Shown piece after piece: positions 25,009 to 33,187 of a stretch of 64,000 nt of DNA. Each line of letters begins with the position of its first letter. The stretch's first letter is position 1. The stretch is from an uncultured Dorea sp. GTDB lineage: Bacteria > Bacillota > Clostridia > Lachnospirales > Lachnospiraceae. The notes beneath the pieces are model-generated. The model had not been told where the DNA came from. It made no database searches and saw nothing but the letters and a program-made list of their open reading frames with translations. The DNA lies in assembly GCA_948602995.1 (NCBI GenBank), contig CAPEBR010000017.1:15011-79010 (forward strand), read 5' to 3'. The position numbers were made by a program, and so were the translations under genes.

Positions 25009-26002
25009 TCGTACCTCCCAAATTTAATAATTTTTTTTGTATTCTTATATCATCACCCGTAAGTCTCAGCATCTTATAACTGCTGCTAATACGGGAAAAG
25101 ATTCGTTCAGAATAGATTCCCTTAAGATCTTCAAGTGCAAGGTTCGTAGAGATTACAGTGGAACGTCTCCTAAGACTGCGTTCATTCAATATGGTAAATA
25201 GCTGTGATGTTGTAAAGGTGTTGGAGAGTTCAGATCCCAGGTCATCAATTATGAGCAGATCGCATTCATAGATGTGTGTGTGCGTTTCATCCTCCGTGTC
25301 TTCCCTTGAGAAAGTCTCCTTCGCAAGCAGATCAAAGAGCATGGAGGCGGAAAAATAGATTACAGAATAAGAACGTTCAATCAGTTCTTTTGCGATACAG
25401 TGTGAAAGAAAAGTCTTGCCGACCCCTGTATCTCCATATAATAATATATTAGAAAATTGCGCGGAAAATGTGTCCACAAATTTATGGCAGGCATCTAGCG
25501 CAGTCTGTATAGCTTCCCTGGAAGAACGTCCGGTTAGCGGGTCAATGTGGCTGGCAGAATAGTAATCCAGGGAAAATGTATCAAAGTTTTCCAGCTCCAG
25601 AATTCCCTCCAGATTAGACTGGGTGTACAACAAATCAATCACTGCCTTGTTAAAGCAGTGACACTTTTTTGAACCGAGATATCCGGTATCCCGGCAGTCC
25701 GGGCATGTATAATGAAGTTCCAGATAGTCAGCCGGAAAATGATTCTTAAGGAGAAGCATGCGTTTGCGCTCTGTAAGCTCCTTCATGGTGCGCCTGAAGG
25801 AGGACAGTGCGGACGCATCGCCCTCAATTAGCTGTTTTGCTTTTTCTACGCTTAAGGAGGAGATGGAATCATCAAGATCCTTAAGCTCTGGTATGCAGGA
25901 ATATGCCTGCGTGTAACGTCTGCGCAGAGCATATACATTGTCTGTCTGCCGCTGTTCATAAGTACGTATCAGTGCATCGTACTGAGAATTGGATAGTGCC
26001 AT
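24992..26002 (-). CDS. DnaC/DnaI-like helicase loader ATPase
   Basis: A 336-residue AAA+ protein. A helical N-terminal region is followed by a zinc-type cluster (CPDCRDTGYLGSKKCHC) and the ATPase core: Walker A LLYGDTGVGKTFLSHCI, Walker B CDLLIIDDLGSE, then an arginine-finger region SERIFSRISSSYKMLR. It loads the replicative helicase at origins or stalled forks together with the DnaD protein encoded just upstream. It lies between dnaD and prs in a minus-strand operon. Confidence 0.9.
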   Translation of the reverse strand: MALSNSQYDALIRTYEQRQTDNVYALRRRYTQAYSCIPELKDLDDSISSLSVEKAKQLIEGDASALSSFRRTMKELTERKRMLLLKNHFPADYLELHYTCPDCRDTGYLGSKKCHCFNKAVIDLLYTQSNLEGILELENFDTFSLDYYSASHIDPLTGRSSREAIQTALDACHKFVDTFSAQFSNILLYGDTGVGKTFLSHCIAKELIERSYSVIYFSASMLFDLLAKETFSREDTEDETHTHIYECDLLIIDDLGSELSNTFTTSQLFTILNERSLRRRSTVISTNLALEDLKGIYSERIFSRISSSYKMLRLTGDDIRIQKKLLNLGGTNDATP

Positions 26003-26054
26003 GTGAAAGATCCCTCTTATGTAACTACTCAGCAGGTCTGGGCAGTTACCCTTT

Positions 26055-27410
26055 TTATTGTTGTATCAGCTTGCGCTCCAGCTCATTCATATCATAGGAG
26101 CGACCCTCAAAGTTGTTGAATTTATTTCTGGATGCAGAGGCTTTGGAGGTTTGTTTCTTCCTGCGTTCCTTTTCCTTTAAAAATCCTGCGTCAATGGCCT
26201 TGATGTCTTCAAGACGCTGCACCTTTTTGGATAACCAGTCCCTCAGAATAGTGTCCGCATAGTCAAAGCTTGGCTGATGGATTGTGCTGATGGTTTTGTT
26301 ACAGGCTTCTACAATAATCTCAAGAGAAAATCCGTATTCCTCTGTCCATTTTTTTATGTAAGTCAGCTCAGAGGCTGCAGGTGAGCGTCCCTTGATGCCA
26401 AATGCATTCAGAACAGAATAGCAGTTACGGTTATAGGACAGGGAGCCTGCCTTTGCCTCCGCTACTGTGGAGATGCCCCGCTCATGCCAGGAGAGGGCAA
26501 CCTTCCTTATATAATGCATGCTCTTGTGTCCGTTTTCTACACAGTATTCAATCAGATATTCCGTAAGATCTAAGGACATATGAAGCGTCTCGTAAAAATA
26601 AGCGATGGTTTCTACATCAGTTGAGGACAGAGTCTTTCCAAGATACTGCTCTGCCACAAATAAAAGCTCCTTAAATTCCTTGCGGCTCTTATATTGCTGA
26701 AGGTTCGAAACCTCTGGAACAGGAGGAAGCGGTTCGTATTCCTCTGAAAGGAAAGCTTCCTTCCGGGCAAACAAATCTCTGAGGGAAGCAGCATCAGGAT
26801 GGGCGTCCGATTCTGTACTCTGATGTCTCTGAGCAGATGGGGCTTCCTGCATACGGGCAGAAGAAGATGCCTCAGCCCCGGATATACGCCGTGAAGCCGT
26901 CTCCGCCTCGGACATGCGCCGGGGAACCGTCTCCGCCTCAGACATGCGCCGCGGGATCGTCTCCGCCTCGGACATGCGCCGTGAGCCTGTCTCCGCATCA
27001 GACATGCGCCGCGGGCCTGCCTCTGCCCCGGGGTCACGTCGTGAGCCTGCCTCCGCTTCAGATATGCGCCGTGAGGCAGTTGAGCCTGTCTCCGCCTCGG
27101 ATGCACGCCTTTTGGGAGAACCGGAGCCTTTCGCGGGGGCAGCCTTTCTGGAAGCGGTATCTTCATATTCTAACAGACCCTGCTTTTTCCAGTAGTTGAG
27201 TGCGCGGATTACATCCTTTTCCGTATGGTCAAGAAGATCCGCAATCCGGGATATGGTCAGAGTCCCGGAGGGGGCATTCAGATGACGGAGCAGGAGAAGA
27301 TAAACCTTCACGTACTCGCCATTTGCCTTTGCCATATAATGGTCAATAAATTCATTTTCCAATACAGTTGTCTCACGCTGTACGTGATTGGTAAGTGTTA
27401 GCTTTTTCAT
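26055..27410 (-). CDS. DnaD-domain replication initiation protein with repeat-rich linker
   Basis: The start at 27410 (MKKLTLTNHVQRE) is chosen over an upstream frame extension that crosses a family-B repeat. About 451 residues: an N-terminal winged helix (about 25-85: EYVKVYLLLLRHL, IADLLDHTEKDVIRALNYWKKQGLL), a low-complexity linker of about eight RRMSEAET-type decapeptides (about 100-185) and a C-terminal DnaD/DnaB_2 domain ending with basic helices (about 225-440). It remodels origin DNA and recruits DnaC and helicase. First gene of the dnaD-dnaC-prs group. Confidence 0.88.
   Translation of the reverse strand: MKKLTLTNHVQRETTVLENEFIDHYMAKANGEYVKVYLLLLRHLNAPSGTLTISRIADLLDHTEKDVIRALNYWKKQGLLEYEDTASRKAAPAKGSGSPKRRASEAETGSTASRRISEAEAGSRRDPGAEAGPRRMSDAETGSRRMSEAETIPRRMSEAETVPRRMSEAETASRRISGAEASSSARMQEAPSAQRHQSTESDAHPDAASLRDLFARKEAFLSEEYEPLPPVPEVSNLQQYKSRKEFKELLFVAEQYLGKTLSSTDVETIAYFYETLHMSLDLTEYLIEYCVENGHKSMHYIRKVALSWHERGISTVAEAKAGSLSYNRNCYSVLNAFGIKGRSPAASELTYIKKWTEEYGFSLEIIVEACNKTISTIHQPSFDYADTILRDWLSKKVQRLEDIKAIDAGFLKEKERRKKQTSKASASRNKFNNFEGRSYDMNELERKLIQQ
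26867..27112 (-). repeat. Tandem 30-bp repeats coding the DnaD linker
   Basis: About eight in-frame units of 30 bases with core GACATGCGCCG...TCTCCGCCTCG on the plus strand encode RRxSEAExxx. Copies are 70-95% alike by eye, with a partial longer unit at the right edge. Confidence 0.85.
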
Positions 27411-27455
27411 AGTCCGCCCACCAGTCTTTCTGTTTTTTCGAATAAGATTAAGGAT

Positions 27456-27491
27456 ATACTCACAGCCGGTGAAATCTGCCGCGCAGTATAA
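27456..27491. repeat. Family-B repeat, short deletion form
   Basis: Only the two ends are left: ATACTCAC ... GAAATCTGCC joined to GCGCAGTATAA. It lies in the 5' region of dnaD. Confidence 0.6.
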
Positions 27492-27614
27492 TTCCTCGTG
27501 TGAGAAGTTTCGTGTCAACTATTATAGCATCATAAGGGCGGTCAAAAAAGAAATTTCTGCCTCAAAAATCATGTTTTTTGTGGATAAAATTCTGTGGAAA
27601 ATGTGGATAACTAT

Positions 27615-28991
27615 TTATTTTAGGAGATTTTCCCCAATATTTACAACGTCTCCGGCTCCCATAGTTATCAACAAGTCACCTTTTTGGCATTTTTCCAGGC
27701 AGAAGCTTTCAATCTCTGCAAAACTGCCAAAGTAGTACGCGTCGCATCCTTTTTCCTTCAGGGCATCTGCCAGATCCTTTGAAGATATGCCCAGTGTGTC
27801 AGTCTCCCTGGCTGCATAGATGTCTGCAAGGATGATATGGTCTGTGTGAGACAGGGCCCTGGCAAAGTCGGAAAATAGCGCTTTTGTTCTTGTGTAGGTG
27901 TGGGGCTGGAAGATGCACCAGATCTCACGATGGGGGTAATGCCTTGCTGCCGTGAGGCTTGCGGTGATCTCTGTCGGGTGATGGGCGTAGTCGTCAATGA
28001 TAGTAAAGCCATTTACCTCTCCTTTATATTCAAAACGCCGGTCCGTGCCGGTAAATTCCTTAAGCCCTTTTTGTGCTGCTTCGGCGGAAATATGAAGCTG
28101 GTCGCAGGCAGCCAGTGCGGCAAGGGCGTTGGATACATTGTGGTCGCCGCTGACAGACAGGGAGATGTGCTCCTTTTGTACCCCGTTCTTTAGAAGGTCA
28201 AAGGATGCTTCCCCCAGATCGTTGTGTGAAATGTTCGCTGCGCTGTAATCCATGGAAGAACCGCAGCCATAGGTGACAACCCTGCATGGCAGGCCGGCGG
28301 TGATCTCATCGACCCGGTCGATCTCTCCATTTATCACTAGACAGCCGTCTGATGGGAGGAGTTCTGCGAATCTTTGGAAGGATCGGCGGATATCATCAAG
28401 ATCCTTGAAAAAGTCCAGGTGATCCTCATCTATATTTAATATAATACTGATCTTCGGGAAAAAGTGCAGGAAGCTGTTCGTATACTCGCAGGCCTCCGTA
28501 AGAAAAATATCAGGCCCGCCCACACGGATATTTCCTCCGATTGCCTTTAGAATTCCGCCTACTGATATGGTGGGATCCATGTCTGCTGCAAGAAGAATGT
28601 GGGACAGCATTGAGGTGGTTGTGGTCTTACCGTGTGTGCCGGATACGGCGACAGGAACCTTATAATTTGTCATAAGCTGTCCTAAAAGCTCAGCACGGCT
28701 TAACATGGGGAGCCCCTTTACGGCAGCAGCATGGTATTCCTCGTTGTCCTCATGTATGGCAGCGGTATAGACCACGACATCAATTCCTTCTATTATATTA
28801 GAAGCCTTCTGTCCATAGAATACAGTGGCGCCGGCGCGCTCAAGATGACTGGTAAGCGCAGACTCTTTATTGTCAGAGCCGGATACGGTGAAGCCCTCTT
28901 TAAGAAGAATTTCGGCGAGACCACTCATGCTGATGCCGCCGATTCCGATAAAATGTATGTGTGCAGGTTGGTTAAAATTGATTCTATACAT
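27615..28991 (-). CDS. murC: UDP-N-acetylmuramate--L-alanine ligase
   Basis: The start at 28991 has GGAGGAAG 7 bases upstream; the longer frame has no support. About 458 residues, normal for MurC. N-terminal UDP-binding HFIGIGGISMSGLAEIL, ATP loop VSGTHGKTTTTSML, NIDEDHLD in the central domain and FQPHTYTRTKALF plus DIYAARE in the C-terminal domain. It adds L-alanine to UDP-MurNAc in cytoplasmic peptidoglycan synthesis. It is divergent from glgC and far from other mur genes. Confidence 0.95.
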   Translation of the reverse strand: MYRINFNQPAHIHFIGIGGISMSGLAEILLKEGFTVSGSDNKESALTSHLERAGATVFYGQKASNIIEGIDVVVYTAAIHEDNEEYHAAAVKGLPMLSRAELLGQLMTNYKVPVAVSGTHGKTTTTSMLSHILLAADMDPTISVGGILKAIGGNIRVGGPDIFLTEACEYTNSFLHFFPKISIILNIDEDHLDFFKDLDDIRRSFQRFAELLPSDGCLVINGEIDRVDEITAGLPCRVVTYGCGSSMDYSAANISHNDLGEASFDLLKNGVQKEHISLSVSGDHNVSNALAALAACDQLHISAEAAQKGLKEFTGTDRRFEYKGEVNGFTIIDDYAHHPTEITASLTAARHYPHREIWCIFQPHTYTRTKALFSDFARALSHTDHIILADIYAARETDTLGISSKDLADALKEKGCDAYYFGSFAEIESFCLEKCQKGDLLITMGAGDVVNIGENLLK

Positions 28992-29134
28992 GAAACTTCC
29001 TCCGTTTTTTATAGTAATACAAAAAGATTCTTCTTCATATATTATAAACATATATCTGCAAAAAACCAACAAAAAGTTTTTTGGTATATTTTCATAAAAA
29101 GTATTTTTAAAATACAATTTATTTGTAAATATTG

Positions 29135-29163
29135 TTCACTTAATGGAAAATATATGATATAAT
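29135..29163 (+). promoter_or_regulatory. Promoter of glgCD
   Basis: TTCACT and TATAAT are 17 bases apart, with TGA directly before the -10 (extended -10), 35 bases before the glgC start. Confidence 0.65.
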
Positions 29164-29197
29164 ATACTCAGCAGACATTTTTAGAAGGAGTGATGAC

Positions 29198-30472
29198 ATG
29201 AGAAAAAAAGAAATGATAGCAATGTTGCTGGCAGGAGGACAGGGCAGCAGACTTGGAGTCCTTACGGCAAAGGTTGCCAAGCCGGCCGTTGCTTTCGGTG
29301 GCAAATACAGAATTATTGACTTTCCACTTAGTAACTGTATTAACTCAGGGATTGATACTGTCGGAGTATTGACGCAGTATCAGCCGCTCAGACTTAACAC
29401 ACATATCGGAATCGGTATCCCGTGGGATCTGGACCGTAACATCGGCGGCGTCACGATTCTCCCCCCATATGAGAAGAGTGCCAACAGTGAATGGTATACC
29501 GGTACGGCGAATGCTATTTATCAGAACCTGGATTATATGGAGACATTTAATCCAGATTATGTACTGATTCTTTCCGGCGACCATATCTATAAGATGGATT
29601 ATGAGGTTATGCTGGATTATCATAAAGAGAATAAAGCTGATGTAACAATCGCAGCTATGCCGGTGCCGAAGGAAGAGGCAAGCCGTTTCGGAATTGTGGT
29701 TACGGATGACGGCGGGAAGATCACGGAGTTTCAGGAGAAGCCGCCGGAGCCGAAGAGCAATCTGGCTTCCATGGGCATTTACATTTTCAGCTGGCCGGCG
29801 CTAAGAGAGGCGTTAGTTGCACTGAAGGACGAGCCTGGATGTGACTTTGGAAAGCATATTATTCCATATTGCCACGAGAAGGGTGAACGACTCTTTGCCT
29901 ACGAGTATAATGGATACTGGAAGGATGTGGGAACGCTCGGTTCATACTGGGAAGCGAATATGGAGCTGATTGATATTATTCCGGAATTCAATCTGTATGA
30001 AGAGTTCTGGAAGATCTATACGAACAGCGGAATTCTTCCGCCCCAGTATATTTCCGGACAGTCCGTAATCGAAAGAAGCATTATAGGAAATGGCTCTGAG
30101 GTGTATGGACATGTTCATAATTGTATTATTGGTTCCGGCGTAACCATTGAGGAGGGCGCTGTGATCAGGGATTCTATCATTATGAAAGATGTACGGATCG
30201 GAAAGGGATGTGTGATTGACAAGTCTATTGTTGCCGAGAGCTGTAAGATCGGTAACAACGTTACGCTTGGAATCGGCAGTGATGTGCCAAACAAGCAAAA
30301 GCCGGCAATCTATTCCTTTGGTCTTGTTACAATAGGAGAGAATTCTGTGATACCCAATGACGTACAGATTGGAAAGAATACGGCTATCAGCGGGGTTACG
30401 ACAAAAGAGGATTACCCGGATGGCGTACTGGAAAGCGGAGAAACATTAATAAAGGCAGGTGAAGTGGCATGA
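29198..30472 (+). CDS. glgC: Glucose-1-phosphate adenylyltransferase, catalytic subunit
   Basis: A 424-residue ADP-glucose pyrophosphorylase. Nucleotide loop MLLAGGQGSRLGVLT, VAFGGKYRIIDFPLSNC, YTGTANAIYQN, SGDHIYKMDY and EFQEKPPEPKSNLASMG are all present, then a left-handed beta-helix C terminus. It makes ADP-glucose from glucose 1-phosphate and ATP, the committed step of glycogen synthesis. AGAAGGAG precedes the ATG. The 4-base overlap with glgD couples their translation; in Firmicutes GlgC and GlgD form a heterotetramer. Confidence 0.96.
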   Translation: MRKKEMIAMLLAGGQGSRLGVLTAKVAKPAVAFGGKYRIIDFPLSNCINSGIDTVGVLTQYQPLRLNTHIGIGIPWDLDRNIGGVTILPPYEKSANSEWYTGTANAIYQNLDYMETFNPDYVLILSGDHIYKMDYEVMLDYHKENKADVTIAAMPVPKEEASRFGIVVTDDGGKITEFQEKPPEPKSNLASMGIYIFSWPALREALVALKDEPGCDFGKHIIPYCHEKGERLFAYEYNGYWKDVGTLGSYWEANMELIDIIPEFNLYEEFWKIYTNSGILPPQYISGQSVIERSIIGNGSEVYGHVHNCIIGSGVTIEEGAVIRDSIIMKDVRIGKGCVIDKSIVAESCKIGNNVTLGIGSDVPNKQKPAIYSFGLVTIGENSVIPNDVQIGKNTAISGVTTKEDYPDGVLESGETLIKAGEVA

Positions 30473-31587
30473 GAGCAGTAGGACTTATTTTAGCAGGCGG
30501 TAACAGTAACAAGATGCGGGAACTGACACATAGACGTGCCGTAGCAGCGATGCCTGTCGCAGGAAGCTACCGGGCAATTGACTTTGCACTGAGCAATATG
30601 TCAAATTCCCATGTTCAGAAGGTGGCGGTACTTACACAATATAACGCGCGTTCCCTGAATGAACATTTGAACTCTTCAAAATGGTGGGATTTTGGAAGAA
30701 AGCAGGGAGGTCTGTACGTATTTACGCCAACCATTACCATGGATAATGGCTACTGGTACAGAGGAACAGCGGATGCAATCTATCAGAACCTTGATTTCCT
30801 GAGAAGATGCCATGAGCCTTATGTTGTTCTTACCTCAGGAGACGCTGTGTACAAGCTGGATTACAATAAGGTGCTGGAGTATCATATTGCGAAGAAGGCG
30901 GATATTACGGTAGTATGCCGTGAACTCGCAGACGATGAGAATCCGAGCCGTTTTGGAACAATAAAGATGAATGATACCATGCGCATAGAAGAATTTGAGG
31001 AGAAGCCGATGGTTACGAATGCAACCACCATCTCCACCGGAATCTATATCATCAGAAGGAGGCTTCTGATTGATCTGGTTGAACACTGCGCAGAAGAAGA
31101 GAGACATGATTTTGTAACAGATATTCTCATTCGATATAAAAATCTTAAGAAGATCTATGGTTACAAGATTAAGGATTACTGGAGCAATATATCCACTGTA
31201 GACGCTTATTATAAGACGAACATGGATTTCCTGAAACCCGAAGTGCGCGAATATTTCTTCAAGAAGCATCCGGAGATTTATTCAAAAGTAAGCGATCTGC
31301 CGCCGGCGAAGTATAATCCTGGCGCAACGGTGAAGAACAGCCTTGTTGCCAGCGGATGTATCATTAACGGAACCGTGGAAAATTCCGTTATATTTAAAAA
31401 GGTATTTGTCGGGAATAATTGTGTAATTAAGAATTCTATCATTTTGAACGATGTTTATCTTGGGGACAATACGTACATTGAAAATTGTATTGTAGAAAGC
31501 CGTGATACAATAAGGGCGAATACGCGTCATGTGGGTGAAAATGGTGTGAAGGTAGTTGTGGAAAAGAATGAGAGGTATGCACTATAG
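30469..31587 (+). CDS. glgD: GlgD, regulatory subunit of ADP-glucose pyrophosphorylase
   Basis: A 372-residue GlgC paralogue. The N-terminal loop reads LILAGGNSNKMRELT in place of the catalytic G-Q-G-S-R and TSGDAVYKLDY replaces SGDH, fitting the regulatory or weakly active subunit described for Firmicutes. A beta-helix domain follows. It starts within the last codons of glgC. Confidence 0.93.
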   Translation: MRAVGLILAGGNSNKMRELTHRRAVAAMPVAGSYRAIDFALSNMSNSHVQKVAVLTQYNARSLNEHLNSSKWWDFGRKQGGLYVFTPTITMDNGYWYRGTADAIYQNLDFLRRCHEPYVVLTSGDAVYKLDYNKVLEYHIAKKADITVVCRELADDENPSRFGTIKMNDTMRIEEFEEKPMVTNATTISTGIYIIRRRLLIDLVEHCAEEERHDFVTDILIRYKNLKKIYGYKIKDYWSNISTVDAYYKTNMDFLKPEVREYFFKKHPEIYSKVSDLPPAKYNPGATVKNSLVASGCIINGTVENSVIFKKVFVGNNCVIKNSIILNDVYLGDNTYIENCIVESRDTIRANTRHVGENGVKVVVEKNERYAL

Positions 31588-31620
31588 TGCGGCCTGGGTA
31601 AGAAAGGGGCTGACAAAAGT

Positions 31621-31893
31621 ATGCAGATTACAGATGTACGCGTACGTAAAGTGGCAAAAGAGGGAAAATTAAAGGCTGTTGTATCTATTACACTGGACGA
31701 CGAATTTGTTGTACATGATATTAAGGTAATAGAAGGGGAAAAAGGACATTTCATCGCGATGCCAAGTAAAAAAGCGCTGGATGGGGAATACAGGGATATC
31801 GCGCATCCGATTAACTCAGAGACAAGGGAGCGTATTCAGAGCATAATCCTTGCAAAATATGAAGAAGTATTAAGCGAGCAGCTAGAAGAATAA
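31621..31893 (+). CDS. spoVG: SpoVG regulatory RNA/DNA-binding protein
   Basis: A 90-residue protein beginning MQITDVRVRKVAKEGKLKAVVSITLDDEFVVHDIKVIEG, with GHFIAMPSKK, the standard SpoVG core and length. SpoVG is a nucleic-acid-binding regulator involved in sporulation and division-site choice. AAGGGG precedes the start. The stop codon lies at the edge of a REP palindrome that it shares with the convergent RluA-type gene. Confidence 0.96.
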   Translation: MQITDVRVRKVAKEGKLKAVVSITLDDEFVVHDIKVIEGEKGHFIAMPSKKALDGEYRDIAHPINSETRERIQSIILAKYEEVLSEQLEE

Positions 31894-31933
31894 TTAGGGA
31901 CGGGGCATTTTTAAAAATGCCCCGTCCCTAATT
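31892..31933. repeat. REP palindrome 4
   Basis: A 42-bp perfect palindrome AATTAGGGACGGGG...CCCCGTCCCTAATT. Its outer AATT/TTAA bases form the stops of spoVG and of the convergent pseudouridine synthase. Confidence 0.9.
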
Positions 31934-32639
31934 AAGCCTCCGAAATTTCAAAATGCATGGGCTTGTTTGTTTTCGGGTGGAGAAATTCTAACTTATATGC
32001 ACAAAGGCGGATATCCTGCCACTCTTTTTGCTCTGTCTGCCGTGCTTTGTCTGAGAAATTGGGGTTATACTTTGTATCACCAATGATCGGGCAGCCGGCA
32101 GCAGCAAGTTGGACACGTATTTGGTGGTGGCGGCCAGTATCCAGACGGATGTCCAGCTCAGCTGGCTCGATTGGGGACGGGGCATTTTTAAAAATGCCCC
32201 GTCCCCAATCGAGGATTTTATAATGGAGGCGTGCGTATTTTGCCCCTGGTGTATCCTTTGTGCAGATACGTGAGACGTTCGTGCGGCCATCTTTTACGAG
32301 ATAATTCTCTAAGATGCCTTCGGATTCGGCAGGGGCGCCGTCTACAAGTGCGCGGTAATATTTTCCGAAACCATTGTGCGTCAGCTGCCGGTTTAGATTT
32401 TTCGCTGCAAATGGTGTTTTAGCAAATACGAGTATTCCGCTCACAGGCTGGTCGAGTCTGTGGATGACAGCGAGATAGGGCTCACCGGATGTATTTTTAG
32501 TCTGGGAGAGGTGATTTTTAACTAAACTGACCATATCAGGGCTTCCAATTTTGCAACATTCTGTTGCAAAACGGGGCGGTTTAAAGCAGACAATAATGTG
32601 TTCATCTTCGTAGAAAGCCTGTAAATTCAAGGGTTTCAT
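31932..32639 (-). CDS. RluA-family pseudouridine synthase with in-frame REP insert
   Basis: The start at 32639 has GGAGG about 9 bases upstream. About 235 residues. The catalytic motif reads VIHRLDQPVSGILVFAKT (Asp in HRLD), and RLDTGRHHQIRVQLAAAGCPIIGD is the RluA C-terminal motif. Between KILD and IEPAELD lies W-G-R-G-I-F-K-N-A-P-S-P, translated from REP palindrome 5. It isomerises uridine in rRNA or tRNA; the exact site is unknown. The insert lies in a surface-type stretch between core strands, so the protein may still work (inference). Confidence 0.88.
   Translation of the reverse strand: MKPLNLQAFYEDEHIIVCFKPPRFATECCKIGSPDMVSLVKNHLSQTKNTSGEPYLAVIHRLDQPVSGILVFAKTPFAAKNLNRQLTHNGFGKYYRALVDGAPAESEGILENYLVKDGRTNVSRICTKDTPGAKYARLHYKILDWGRGIFKNAPSPIEPAELDIRLDTGRHHQIRVQLAAAGCPIIGDTKYNPNFSDKARQTEQKEWQDIRLCAYKLEFLHPKTNKPMHFEISEA
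32166..32213. repeat. REP palindrome 5, inside a coding region
   Basis: A 48-bp perfect palindrome: CTCGATTGGGGACGGGG is mirrored by CCCCGTCCCCAATCGAG. It lies wholly within the pseudouridine synthase frame without breaking it. Confidence 0.92.
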
Positions 32640-32844
32640 GGCATGACCTCCAATTTTTGAGTTATTTTCTTCCATTTAACCATGGACAGGAGGAATATGC
32701 AACACGAAAAAAATGTGTTATAATAATTTTGCTTAATAAATGTTACACACATCTTGTTGGAGGCTCTATTCTGACAGCTATCTAAAAACATATATTTGTA
32801 TCTGAGTCTGGCGGGAAATTTTAGGGAGAATTTCTCGCTTTGTC

Positions 32845-32873
32845 TTGACAAACATTTTCCTATAGATTAAAAT
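32845..32873 (+). promoter_or_regulatory. Promoter of the proS T-box transcript
   Basis: TTGACA and TAAAAT are 17 bases apart, followed by a leader of about 305 nt. Confidence 0.85.
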
Positions 32874-32879
32874 TACGAT

Positions 32880-33187
32880 TATATTTAAAAGGGTGTTGAA
32901 GAGGAATAGTATATGCAAGTGAGGCTCAGAGAGGGAATCGTAGGGTGTGAGATTCCTGCCGGTGCTGCATAGAACCCGCCTTGGAGCTCCTGTGCGAGGG
33001 CACAGCGTCTGGCCAGCGTTAATGGTAATGAAGTGGGCTGTGAGTAACTGGCAGCCAAGTAGGGTGGTACCGCCGAGCTTTTCGGTCCCTTTAGGGAATG
33101 AGAGCGCGGCGTTTTATAGTATACAGGGGCAATTGCTAATCCCTGCGCCGACATTCATTCTATCATAAAGAAAAGGAGAAGAGAGAG
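32880..33187 (+). promoter_or_regulatory. T-box leader controlling proS
   Basis: The hallmark AGGGTGGTACCGCC is at 33061-33074. Its AGGG can pair with TCCCT at 33086-33090 as antiterminator, and a competing TCCCT-TT-AGGGA hairpin follows. The upstream part folds as a long stem I with AGAGGGAATCG; AGAACCCG near 32970-32977 offers CCC as a proline specifier (tentative). Uncharged tRNA-Pro should bind and allow proS expression. Confidence 0.9.

Noticed and set aside
26837..27199. Possible CRISPR-like array or Pro/Ser-rich protein on the plus strand
   Set aside because: The 30-bp repeats have no unique spacers and are in frame with the DnaD gene on the minus strand; the plus-strand frames are shadows.
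32880..33187. Short open frames across the proS leader
   Set aside because: The segment is explained by the T-box structure; the frames have no ribosome sites or motifs.
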